From positions 86,691-150,690 of the forward strand of contig CADAOD010000003.1 of the NCBI GenBank assembly GCA_902789415.1: a stretch of DNA of 64,000 nt, given 5' to 3'. A model generated the notes under the pieces. That model worked only from the letters and a program-made list of their open reading frames with translations. It was not told where the DNA came from and made no database searches. Shown here in pieces: positions 16,672 to 24,019 of this stretch; within the stretch, counting starts at the first letter, position 1; each line of letters opens with the position of its first letter. The translations under genes and the position numbers were made by a program. Source of the stretch: an uncultured Prevotellaceae bacterium. GTDB lineage: Bacteria; Bacteroidota; Bacteroidia; Bacteroidales; Bacteroidaceae.

Positions 16672-16679
16672 TACCTTTG
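16672..16679 (+). promoter_or_regulatory. Isolated -7 element pointing into the left element boundary
   Basis: TACCTTTG with a single TGTAAC half-site 13 bp upstream. No open frame follows; the transcript would cross the proposed attachment site at 16736. It may be the promoter of the locus interrupted by the element. Confidence 0.4.
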
Positions 16680-16735
16680 CAGGATTTCTCAGCTTTTCTT
16701 TGTATAAAGGCTGTCTGGGGAATTGGAAGAAAACA

Positions 16736-16754
16736 GGGTTACGATTTGGTAACC
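16736..16754. repeat. Left copy of 19-bp direct repeat (candidate attL)
   Basis: GGGTTACGATTTGGTAACC. It recurs at 23837-23855 in the same orientation with one change (T to C). The core is an inverted repeat, GGTTAC and GTAACC around six bases, the usual layout of a tyrosine-recombinase crossover site. Confidence 0.6.
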
Positions 16755-16841
16755 GTACTCAATTCCACATTCTGCTATGAATTGCTTTCAAAGAACCCAT
16801 GACACTGAGCCACCAGCCGTTTTATGACTCATCATCGGGTG

Positions 16842-16849
16842 CAAAGGTA
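16842..16849 (-). promoter_or_regulatory. -7 element in the left end of the element, minus strand
   Basis: TACCTTTG on the minus strand. Downstream it could express a 14-codon frame starting MSHKTAGGSV (16825 to 16781) or a short RNA running through the 19-bp repeat. No other product is evident. Confidence 0.35.
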
Positions 16850-16880
16850 ATCATTCTATTTCAATTAACCAAATTCATAC

Positions 16881-17090
16881 TCAATTTTTTCTTCTGAGCT
16901 TGCTCAACGCTCTTGAACTGATTGCGGCATCTTTTGTGGCACCTGCCAGAAAGGTGCGTATTAGGCTACGTCCTATTACCGGAGTGATACGTGGTTTGAG
17001 TGTAAATGAAAGAATTCGTTCTTTTAAAGGATGATACGAGCGACAGATTCGAACCGCTACCCATACCTTTTCGGCAGCCGCATTTACCAT
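16881..17090 (-). CDS. Possible 69-residue basic protein of unknown function
   Basis: An ATG-started frame downstream of, and co-directional with, the second dynamin gene (103 bp away). The product is Arg/Lys-rich (ends SRALSKLRRKN) without a membrane segment or known motif. Against it, no ribosome binding site is evident, the start lies within a 12-bp inverted repeat, and its 3' half is the left copy of a repeated sequence also found inverted and degraded at 21592-21661, so it may be the relic of a mobile gene rather than an active one. Confidence 0.3.
   Translation of the reverse strand: MVNAAAEKVWVAVRICRSYHPLKERILSFTLKPRITPVIGRSLIRTFLAGATKDAAISSRALSKLRRKN
16896..16969 (+). repeat. Left copy of inverted repeat inside the element
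   Basis: Starts GAGCTTGCTCA and ends GTGCGTATTAGGCTAC; both blocks and the GCATCTTT/GTGGCAC/AGAAA blocks between them recur in inverse orientation at 21592-21661. The two copies bracket the dynamin operon. Confidence 0.7.
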
Positions 17091-17117
17091 ACATCGGGGG
17101 ATCTACTCGTATCATCC
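17029..17117. repeat. 12-bp perfect inverted repeat with 65-bp loop
   Basis: GGATGATACGAG at 17029-17040 and CTCGTATCATCC at 17106-17117. The loop, on the minus strand, contains GGTTCGAATC, resembling a tRNA T-loop, but D and anticodon arms cannot be drawn. It lies just past the stop of the second dynamin gene and may fold in its transcript. Confidence 0.6.
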
Positions 17118-17193
17118 AGCCAGTATTCAAGAGATGCGAGGTCGCTTACCCCCCTGTGCATCTTTATAACTTAAAAAAGTCATGAGAGAATAC

Positions 17194-18918
17194 TTATGCA
17201 TTCTGAATATCAGAAATCATAGCACGTGTGCGTTGTAGAAGATTGTTTAACTTGATATATAGATCATTAGTTGATTTTATATTGCTATAAATCTCTGCAA
17301 TATCCTTATCAATCTGTTGAACATGAGGTGTGATGTTCTTTTCAATCCATGTATCAGTAGCTTTGTCATATTCCATCTCGATTACATTAGAAGCATCACG
17401 GAAACATGAACGTATTTCATTGCGCCCTTCAGCAAGTTGATTTTCAATCTTGTCTTCTTGCTTATCATTGTATATTTGCAAGCCAACTGACAATACTGAA
17501 CCTACTACACCTAAAACACGGGAACCATTGGCGATATTTTTTGTCCATCGAACAGCTTGCCATGGTTGGAATTTATGCCCAAAAAGATGCCCAACCTTTA
17601 GAACTGTTTCGTGAAGTTGGGAACCAGAATATGTACTAGTTTTGAAAATAGACATAAAACCATTACCTGGATTCTTACCAACTGACATAGTTGCGATCTT
17701 TGTCCCAAAATCTTTCAAATAATTGCTAGTCTTTTCCATATTACGTCGTGTGTCCTCTGATATATGTACAGATTTCACACGTTCGTCCATTGTGAGTTTT
17801 AAATCACGTGCAAATTCGCTTTCAGATAATTCTTTGAATTTCTTCTGTAGGGTACCTGCCTCTACCTTTAAAATTCCTTCTATTTCGGCAGTAAGTTTTG
17901 TTGTAGTTTCATCAACAGCATCTTGCTTCTCTTTCAACATCTGATTTGTCTCGTTTTGTTTCTGAGAACTTGTTAATTTGTTGGCGATTTCACTACCCCA
18001 CAACTGAACTTGATGAGATTTTTTCTGAACAGCATTGCCTACCTTATCTTTGATTCGAACCTTTGATTCCTCAAAAATTCTTCTCTTTTCATTTAACATA
18101 TGAATAGTTCCATCCACAATGGCATCACCTGTCTTCATGTTAGAGACAATATCTGCCAACATTTTTTCAACCTCGTACAACGATGTAGTGGAAGAACCTA
18201 ACAAGCCCCTATCTGCAATAAAACGATTCAGGTTGTCAATAAAGACCGGAAGACCACTTTTAGCTAGCAATTTGTCTTGAAACTTAGCATATTTTGGAGT
18301 GAAGGCCTGATTATACCAATCTGTACAAATAAAAGATGTATACATATCCTCTACGGAATAAGGATTGATAACAGGTAATATGTCCTTATTGATGAGTACA
18401 TCCTGTTGTTCAGTTGTATTTCCCTTAGCAGTTCGGTCCATTTTATTAACCACCAACATCATCTCATGCCCCTTTCCCTTTTCATTAATTAACTTACGGA
18501 AATGATTAGCTAAATGATCGGAAAAACCTTCAGCGGTAACCACAAATACAATTAAGTCGGCTTTTGCCAACTGTTCATATGTTATTTTATCATGATCAGG
18601 TCTGTTTTGTGTATGAATACCTGGTGTATCGGTAACGTTAATTCCTTGCCAATTAAAAGATTGACATGTTGCTGTGGTAATACCTCCTCCTATAGCCAAA
18701 TCTTTGCCTGTAAGGATTTTTAACAAAGTAGATTTTCCGGCACTATATTGTCCTGCAAAAACTACATTGATACGTTTGTCTTTAGAATAAAGACTTGTAG
18801 GAATCATTTGCGATTTTGAAATCAAGGACGAATCACCTGATTTCCTCAATGTATTCCTCACCTCCTCAAACAGCTGAACTGCTTGAGCATTAAACTGTTC
18901 AAAATACGTCTTTTTCAT
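17194..18918 (-). CDS. Dynamin-like GTPase, second gene of the pair
   Basis: A 574-residue protein. The GTPase domain has a P-loop FAGQYSAGKSTLLK near residue 55 (GxxxxGKS), switch II DTPGIHT near 96 and the guanine-specificity motif NKMD near 159. The rest is mostly helical with coiled-coil stretches (about 270-390), and a weakly hydrophobic segment (VLGVVGSVLSVGL) near 460-475 that could insert in a membrane. This domain order is that of bacterial dynamin-like proteins. It starts 17 bp after the first GTPase gene and shares no close similarity with it, so the pair probably makes a hetero-complex. AT-rich codon use differs from the flanking core genes, consistent with transfer. A membrane-acting phage-defence role is inference. 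Confidence 0.82.
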   Translation of the reverse strand: MKKTYFEQFNAQAVQLFEEVRNTLRKSGDSSLISKSQMIPTSLYSKDKRINVVFAGQYSAGKSTLLKILTGKDLAIGGGITTATCQSFNWQGINVTDTPGIHTQNRPDHDKITYEQLAKADLIVFVVTAEGFSDHLANHFRKLINEKGKGHEMMLVVNKMDRTAKGNTTEQQDVLINKDILPVINPYSVEDMYTSFICTDWYNQAFTPKYAKFQDKLLAKSGLPVFIDNLNRFIADRGLLGSSTTSLYEVEKMLADIVSNMKTGDAIVDGTIHMLNEKRRIFEESKVRIKDKVGNAVQKKSHQVQLWGSEIANKLTSSQKQNETNQMLKEKQDAVDETTTKLTAEIEGILKVEAGTLQKKFKELSESEFARDLKLTMDERVKSVHISEDTRRNMEKTSNYLKDFGTKIATMSVGKNPGNGFMSIFKTSTYSGSQLHETVLKVGHLFGHKFQPWQAVRWTKNIANGSRVLGVVGSVLSVGLQIYNDKQEDKIENQLAEGRNEIRSCFRDASNVIEMEYDKATDTWIEKNITPHVQQIDKDIAEIYSNIKSTNDLYIKLNNLLQRTRAMISDIQNA

Positions 18919-18935
18919 CTTTGGATAGTTATATA

Positions 18936-21137
18936 TTAACGTTTGACAATGTGAATATTAAGTATCTGTTGCAGCAAAAGTAAATTCGATTCTTCGTCAG
19001 ATTGAAGATTATAGTTTTTGGGTATAAAAACTACATTCTGATTAAAACCATCTTTTGATATCGTAATTACTTTCATCGGTACACGAAGCTTAAAATAAGA
19101 TTTAAGTGTTGAAAGACGGTTCTCTAAATCACCAGACAACTTTTTTCTAAAGATTCGAACCTCTTCTTTATTTCCAATTTTATCAGAAATTTTATTTGCT
19201 ATCAGTCCCAACTGTTCATCGTCGCATCCTATAAGAGTTTTTTTACCTGGTATTCGAGCAACAAAATCAATATGGTCCAGAACTACACCTTTTACTCCTA
19301 GATCAAAGAAAGCTGCTTGTACAATACGTTTCGAGATGTCTGTATGATGATTTAAGTACTTTAAGCCCAATTCGCGTTGACTGTTAGCCAAAGTAAGTAA
19401 TGTCGTTTCGATTATGTGGAATCTGTTATAGCTATCAGCCAAAAGTCCTTCAACAATATCTTTCTGAAAGGCTTTTTTCATCTTTTCAGAAGTTTTATCT
19501 TTACTTGTTTTTAGACTATCACTTAGAGCCTTTTCCCTTTCTATTCTTGCTTTTCTTCTTTTTGTCTCTCGCTTATCACTGAACCAAGAGAACAAACCGA
19601 AAAGTAGGGCACCTCCAGCAACGATCCATCCAACTACTGGGATCGCAGCTCCTGCAGCAGCTACTCCAAAAGCTTGAGCTGCAATAGTCAAGCCAATCTC
19701 TGCAACAGTACCTGCTGCGGTAACACCAGCACTTGTCCATCCCCATATACGTTTCCAATTGGTAATATCAGTGCCTTTATGGCTTGAATCCACATCAGAC
19801 ATAAGGCTTGCTTGAAGTTTAGATTCAGTTTCAAGAGCATTAAACAATAGGTCAACTTTCGCTTTAGCCTTTTTGACGCTATCAGAAAAGCAATCTTGAA
19901 CCTTTTGACTTAGACGATGTGATTCTATATGTTTCTTCCAACGGTCTGAGAAATCGTTCTTTTCAAGATTATCTTCAACAAAGGTAGGAACGGTGTTAAT
20001 TAAATCATTATAGATTTTTTCCACCCTATCGAGCATTAGACTTCTCTCCTCTGGTATAAATTCATTTTCCCAATTACAAAATTCATTCATTTTCCCCTTG
20101 GCAACTAAGTATTTTTGATAGGCCAAGGTACTACTATTAAACAATTCAAGTGATTGGCTATAAAGAGGGCTATCTATTATAGAAAGAAAACATTTTCTTC
20201 TGAATGAAATTCCGTTGTGGATGACAAGTCTTTGAAGCTCATGCTCAATGATACCAAAACGACTAGCCTTGATTAATTCTTTTCTCTTAGCTATATTCTC
20301 TTTCTTATTGGCTAAATACCGTGCTTGTAGCTGGGATACAATAATGTTAATATGTTCGTTCGGAAGTTGCTCTTGAACAAAAGCGTTAAACTGGGCTATG
20401 ATTTCCTTGATTCGCTCATCCTTCAGAATGTCATCGGGATTATCCAAAAACAATTCCATATCAAGCTCATCTTCAAGGGTTCGCTTAACATTGCACAAGC
20501 ATATTATTGGTTTGTCTTCACGTTTCAATCGTACCAGCCAATCAGCTTCAGTGGCTTCAGGTTGACCATCTGAAATCATGAAAACTACGATATCAGCAGA
20601 TTTTGCAGCCTCAAAAGCCAATCTATCATCGGTTTCACCTTGAAAAGCATCTATTCCAGGTATATCTGTTATAGTTAAACCTTTCCAATTATATTGTCGT
20701 ACATTCAGCGTTGTTCTTTGGCCACCCTTACCAATCGATCGTCCATCTCCATTAGTAAGGATTTCCATCAAAGTACTTTTCCCAACTTTTGTTCTTCCAA
20801 ATAAAGTAATATTGAATTGATTAGATTGTTTGATTTTCTTTTCAACAAGCTGTTCAACCTCATCATATTCTTGAACAAAAGTTGTTTTTATTCTTCTTAA
20901 TTGATCTTTTAAAGAAGACAGAATCTCTGGATCTCTAATCTTTTGATTTGAGATATCCTTTATGCAGCTCTCAACTTCTTTATTGGCTTGAACGATAGAT
21001 TCCTTTATAAAAGCGACGTTGTCTTTGGCTTCTTTCGAACTTGTGGCAGCAACTTTTTTGCATTCTTGAATTGCTTTAACCAATAATTCGTCAGAATTAT
21101 CATTGCAATTCTTATAATTTGATTTTTTTGACTTCAT
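18936..21137 (-). CDS. Dynamin-like GTPase with membrane hairpin, first gene of the pair
   Basis: A 733-residue protein. The first 105 residues are charged and helical; the GTPase domain has P-loop LFGRTKVGKSTLMEIL near residue 113, switch II DIPGIDAF near 157 and CNVKR near 214 in place of the usual NKxD, so guanine selectivity may be altered. After a long helical region comes a hydrophobic, Ala/Gly-rich block at about 480-530 (containing GAAIPVVGWIVAGGALLFGLF) that could form a membrane hairpin, followed by a strongly basic tract (KRETKRRKARIEREK). It follows the small HTH gene by 51 bp and precedes the second GTPase by 17 bp. Low G+C compared with neighbours suggests acquisition. Confidence 0.8.
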   Translation of the reverse strand: MKSKKSNYKNCNDNSDELLVKAIQECKKVAATSSKEAKDNVAFIKESIVQANKEVESCIKDISNQKIRDPEILSSLKDQLRRIKTTFVQEYDEVEQLVEKKIKQSNQFNITLFGRTKVGKSTLMEILTNGDGRSIGKGGQRTTLNVRQYNWKGLTITDIPGIDAFQGETDDRLAFEAAKSADIVVFMISDGQPEATEADWLVRLKREDKPIICLCNVKRTLEDELDMELFLDNPDDILKDERIKEIIAQFNAFVQEQLPNEHINIIVSQLQARYLANKKENIAKRKELIKASRFGIIEHELQRLVIHNGISFRRKCFLSIIDSPLYSQSLELFNSSTLAYQKYLVAKGKMNEFCNWENEFIPEERSLMLDRVEKIYNDLINTVPTFVEDNLEKNDFSDRWKKHIESHRLSQKVQDCFSDSVKKAKAKVDLLFNALETESKLQASLMSDVDSSHKGTDITNWKRIWGWTSAGVTAAGTVAEIGLTIAAQAFGVAAAGAAIPVVGWIVAGGALLFGLFSWFSDKRETKRRKARIEREKALSDSLKTSKDKTSEKMKKAFQKDIVEGLLADSYNRFHIIETTLLTLANSQRELGLKYLNHHTDISKRIVQAAFFDLGVKGVVLDHIDFVARIPGKKTLIGCDDEQLGLIANKISDKIGNKEEVRIFRKKLSGDLENRLSTLKSYFKLRVPMKVITISKDGFNQNVVFIPKNYNLQSDEESNLLLLQQILNIHIVKR

Positions 21138-21188
21138 GCCTTATTAATCTCTTGAAGATATTATTAACTTTTTAACTCCTATATTTTT

Positions 21189-21434
21189 TCATTCGTTCTT
21201 TTTTTGATTGAGCCAATATTTGTAGCCATTCTGACGGTCACAGTCGATGAAGATGCCAAAAATGTCCTCAATGGCATCATTGTGTCGGTTGAAGGTGGCA
21301 CGAGGCAGATCAACGCCGCCGCTCATCTCAGTTTCCAGCCATCGCTCGTTAATCTCAGCAAACGTTATTCTCCTTGCCTTGCGAATGGTGTTCACCAGCC
21401 AAATGTACTCCTTTAATTTTGTTGGTATGTTCAT
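21189..21434 (-). CDS. Stand-alone N-terminal HTH of a WYL-type regulator
   Basis: An 81-residue protein starting MNIPTKLKEYIWLVNTIRKA. It matches the winged-HTH N-terminus of Bacteroidota WYL-domain regulators (ITFAEINERWLETEMSGG, RATFNRHNDAIEDIFG, IDCDRQNGYKYWL), but stops where the linker to the WYL ligand domain would begin; such proteins are usually about 300 residues. It has its own -7 element and heads the dynamin operon, so it may act as an operon repressor lacking its sensor domain, or be the remnant of a truncated regulator. An in-frame upstream start at 21467 adds 11 residues without homology. Confidence 0.65.
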   Translation of the reverse strand: MNIPTKLKEYIWLVNTIRKARRITFAEINERWLETEMSGGVDLPRATFNRHNDAIEDIFGIFIDCDRQNGYKYWLNQKKNE

Positions 21435-21454
21435 AATGATGCTTATTATCTGTG

Positions 21455-21462
21455 CAAATATA
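21455..21462 (-). promoter_or_regulatory. -7 promoter element of the HTH-dynamin operon
   Basis: TATATTTG on the minus strand, 20 bp before the ATG at 21434. It is the only good promoter found upstream of the two GTPase genes. Confidence 0.6.
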
Positions 21463-21591
21463 ATCAAAAAGATCGAGGATATGATGATTCTTGAACATTA
21501 ATTAAGAAAAAGTGTAGAAATATCTCTTGGTATGCCAGTATTCCGCATAGATTTCTGTTTCCAATGCCACAATCAGATTCCACAGAAGGGT

Positions 21592-21661
21592 GTAGCCTAA
21601 TACGCACTTTTCTGTGGAGTGCCACACAAAGATGCTTGTCTGCTTTCTGATGAGCAAGCTC
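21592..21661 (-). repeat. Right, inverted copy of the element-internal repeat
   Basis: GTAGCCTAATACGCAC at 21592-21607 and TGAGCAAGCTC at 21651-21661 are the exact reverse complements of blocks at 16954-16969 and 16896-16906. It lies in the 310-bp gap between the divergent HTH-dynamin and excisionase promoters, which otherwise holds a CCACAGAA/TTCTGTGG palindrome around the repeat. Confidence 0.7.
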
Positions 21662-21744
21662 GACAGATATTAGGCTTTTGTTTCCCTGAAGTGTTATTTC
21701 ACAACAAGAATTTTTCAGAATGAGCTTATCTGGGAATCATGATG

Positions 21745-21752
21745 TACCTTTG
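21745..21752 (+). promoter_or_regulatory. -7 promoter element of the small HTH gene pair
   Basis: TACCTTTG, 28 bp before the ATG at 21781. Confidence 0.7.
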
Positions 21753-21780
21753 CCCGCAAATTACAAAAACTAAAATAGAC

Positions 21781-22101
21781 ATGGAAGTAATATCAATTGA
21801 GCGCAGTACCTACGAGGAACTGCTGACGAGTTTCAATAGCTTCGTCACAAAGATGAAAGAGATGGCCAGTAGAGGCAATGACAAAAGGTTGGACAACTGG
21901 CTTGATAACCAAGACGTATGCCAAATGCTGAACATCAGCCCAAGAACATTACAAACACTTCGGGATAACGGGACATTGGCGTATTCTCAAATCAACCGCA
22001 AGGTGTATTACAAGCCTGAGGATGTGGAGAATATTCTTCATGTTGTAGCTGATAGGGAAAAGGATAGAAAGAAGCTTAAACACAAAATGAGCAGCCTATG
22101 A
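21781..22101 (+). CDS. Excisionase-like helix-turn-helix protein
   Basis: A 106-residue protein with an HTH_17/MerR-like domain at about 45-95: WLDNQDVCQMLNISPRTLQTL, then LRDNGTLAYSQINRKVYYKPEDVE, the typical helix-turn-helix plus wing that reads a single DNA strand in excisionases. Ends with a basic tail (REKDRKKLKHKM). The ATG at 21781 is preferred to 21739 because the longer form would begin before the promoter element. Its TGA stop overlaps the next ATG (ATGA). Pairs of such proteins commonly sit next to integrases in Bacteroidota mobile elements and steer excision or expression. Confidence 0.8.
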   Translation: MEVISIERSTYEELLTSFNSFVTKMKEMASRGNDKRLDNWLDNQDVCQMLNISPRTLQTLRDNGTLAYSQINRKVYYKPEDVENILHVVADREKDRKKLKHKMSSL

Positions 22102-22394
22102 ACGAATTGATAATGCCGCATAACGTTGGCGTGAAGAATGCACTGGAGAATATGAAGGAGGTGCTTGCTCTATATAAGAAAGTGATAAGCAATTATCGTC
22201 CGCTATTGGATGGTGAGCGCTACCTGACAGACAAAGAGGTGGCCAACATTCTGAAAGTCAGCAGACGGACACTACAGGAATACCGCAATGATGGTGTGCT
22301 ACCTTACATATTGTTAGGTGGTAAGGTGCTCTATCGTGAAAGTGATTTGGAGAGAGTTCTGGAAAGTTGCTATCATCCAGTGTATAAACAATAG
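22098..22394 (+). CDS. Second excisionase-like helix-turn-helix protein
   Basis: A 98-residue protein with an HTH_17 domain in the second half: YLTDKEVANILKVSRRTLQEY followed by RNDGVLPYILLGGKVLYRESDLE. The N-terminal 40 residues are helical. It overlaps the upstream gene by four bases and is related to it only in the HTH fold. Convergent with the integrase gene, with an inverted-repeat terminator between them. Likely role: recombination directionality factor or regulator of the element. Confidence 0.8.
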   Translation: MNELIMPHNVGVKNALENMKEVLALYKKVISNYRPLLDGERYLTDKEVANILKVSRRTLQEYRNDGVLPYILLGGKVLYRESDLERVLESCYHPVYKQ

Positions 22395-22441
22395 GGGAAA
22401 AGAATGAGCCATTTGTGGTTTGTGTGCTGAAAGAATATAAT

Positions 22442-22486
22442 GCAGAAAGACGGATGACAGACTTCGCTAATCATTCGTCTTTCTGC
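22442..22486. terminator. Hairpin between convergent HTH and integrase genes
   Basis: A 16-bp stem with one mismatch (GCAGAAAGACGGATGA and TCATTCGTCTTTCTGC) around a 13-base loop. No long T-run follows, so it may act as a bidirectional terminator or an RNA-stability hairpin. Confidence 0.6.
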
Positions 22487-22511
22487 TTTGAAGTTATTGG
22501 GCCGCTACTAC

Positions 22512-23732
22512 CTATGCCATCTTAAGGTCTTTGAATGATGCATTAAGCTTATTGCCGAGCATCGTCAGGTCATTGTCAAGTTTCTGACTTGTGATTTTGG
22601 CGTAAATCTGGGTAGTCACGATATTGGTGTGTCCCAATACACGGCTCACGCTCTCGATGGGCATTCCCTTTGAAAGCGCCAAAGTGGCGAACGAGTGCCT
22701 TCCACAATGGTAGGATATGGCTTTCTCAATGCCACAGGCTTTCATTACCGTTTTCAGCTTCTTGCACATCGACCAGTAGTTCATCTTGCCGAACACCAGT
22801 TTGTCTTCCTGCAAGTGTTTGTAGCGGTCGATAATCTGCAAGGGTACGTCCATCAGCTTCACTTGAAAGGGGATGTTAGTCTTGTGACGCTTGCTAACAA
22901 TCCACTTGTCGCCATTGATGTCCACGATGTTGTCTGTGGTCAGGTTCTTCACATCGATGAACGAGAGGGCGGTGAAGCAGACAAAGACGAAGATGTCACG
23001 CACGAAGGCCAAATTGTCGTCCTCGAACTCATGGGTTACGACTGCCTTTAGTTCTTCTTCGGTCAAGAACTCCCTTTCCTTGCAGTTTGGGCTGATGTGG
23101 AACTGCGCGAACGGGTTACGAGGAATCTTGCCGTTGTAGTGCGCTCTCATCACAACGCCTTTTAGCCACATACACCTCTGCCAGATAGTTCCGTTGGCCA
23201 ATCCTCGGTCTGTACTGAGGTAGGCGGCGAAGTCCTTGATAAACTCAGGCGTCAGTTCAAGCATCGACATATCCGTGCGACGGTAGTGCGACTGAATGAA
23301 CTCTGCCACATCCTTCCGTGAACGTTCCATAGCCCAGAGTGTACTTGCCGCTCTGTCCTTGCCCACACGTTTCTTCTGGTTTGCAATATCCTTGTCAAAA
23401 GCACTCAACAACGTTTCGTACTCGCTGCCAAATCCCTGATAAGAGTTGCGCACCATCTCAGCCGTCACGAAAGCCTCGCGATCAGAAAGATGCTGATAAT
23501 GTTTGATAATCTGCGCCTTGATATTATCCAGTTCGCGGTTAATCTGCAATGCCTCCTTGCTGCGGCCCTTGGCACAATTGCCTTTCACGTCCCACATGTC
23601 AAGCGGGATCGTCATCTTGCAACTAAACTGGCTTGGGGTTCCGTTAATCGTTACCCTGCCCATCACTGGCACCACACCATTCTTCTCCTTACTCTTGTTC
23701 ACATAGAACAGAATGTTAAAAGTACTTCTCAT
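22512..23732 (-). CDS. Tyrosine recombinase (integrase) of the 7.1-kb element
   Basis: A 406-residue integrase with the usual Bacteroidota layout: N-terminal arm-binding region (to about 90), SAM-like core-binding domain (about 100-200) and catalytic domain. Visible catalytic residues are His/Arg in SYHCGRHSFAT, His in LGHTNIVTTQIYAKI and the nucleophile Tyr in the latter. Where the first Arg is expected the protein has CFTALSFIDVKNL; IntDOT of the CTnDOT family also lacks this Arg and uses Ser. It sits 104 bp from the candidate right attachment repeat and presumably catalyses integration and, with the HTH proteins, excision. Confidence 0.92.
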   Translation of the reverse strand: MRSTFNILFYVNKSKEKNGVVPVMGRVTINGTPSQFSCKMTIPLDMWDVKGNCAKGRSKEALQINRELDNIKAQIIKHYQHLSDREAFVTAEMVRNSYQGFGSEYETLLSAFDKDIANQKKRVGKDRAASTLWAMERSRKDVAEFIQSHYRRTDMSMLELTPEFIKDFAAYLSTDRGLANGTIWQRCMWLKGVVMRAHYNGKIPRNPFAQFHISPNCKEREFLTEEELKAVVTHEFEDDNLAFVRDIFVFVCFTALSFIDVKNLTTDNIVDINGDKWIVSKRHKTNIPFQVKLMDVPLQIIDRYKHLQEDKLVFGKMNYWSMCKKLKTVMKACGIEKAISYHCGRHSFATLALSKGMPIESVSRVLGHTNIVTTQIYAKITSQKLDNDLTMLGNKLNASFKDLKMA

Positions 23733-23836
23733 GTTTCTTACTCCTTTTTAAATTTTGGCTGCAGAGAGGTGCGCCATTTTGCCCAGATTTGCGTTGTCGC
23801 TTTAGGAAAACTAACCCGCCTCAGAGTCCAATTTCT

Positions 23837-23855
23837 GGGTTACGATTTGGCAACC
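23837..23855. repeat. Right copy of 19-bp direct repeat (candidate attR)
   Basis: GGGTTACGATTTGGCAACC, 18 of 19 bases identical to 16736-16754. The 287-bp gap from the integrase start to queC holds this repeat and the queC promoter only. Confidence 0.6.
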
Positions 23856-23990
23856 TAACTCCTTCACCAATCCTCCCCAATTTGCTTTTAGCCCCAAATT
23901 GAACTTCCTCGTTCTTCCCCGTATTGCCTTTATTACAGGCCGAATTGCGTTAATCTTCCAAAAACCGTTACCAATTACAACTTTTTTTCG

Positions 23991-23998
23991 TAACTTTG
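23991..23998 (+). promoter_or_regulatory. -7 promoter element of queC
   Basis: TAACTTTG, 21 bp before the ATG at 24020. No preQ1 riboswitch could be drawn in the short leader. Confidence 0.75.
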
Positions 23999-24019
23999 CA
24001 GCCAAAATAAAATAAGCAA

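Larger units (their letters stand above)
16736..23855. mobile_element. Candidate 7.1-kb integrative element carrying a dynamin-pair operon
   Basis: The limits are the two direct repeats. Inside are, from the right end, a tyrosine recombinase 104 bp from the right repeat, two small excisionase-like HTH genes, a regulator-dynamin-dynamin operon and a gene-poor left end. No relaxase, transposase or replication gene is seen, so transfer would need helper functions. The flanking genes (phoB-like operon, queC) are housekeeping. The boundaries are inferred from the repeat and gene content. Confidence 0.55.

Noticed and set aside
16781-16825. 14-codon frame MSHKTAGGSVSWVL
   Set aside because: It follows a -7 element but is very short and has no context to support translation; noted only with the promoter.
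17029-17117. Possible tRNA gene on the minus strand
   Set aside because: It has a TTCGAAT-like loop and a strong closing stem, but the T-stem mispairs and no D-arm or anticodon arm can be drawn.
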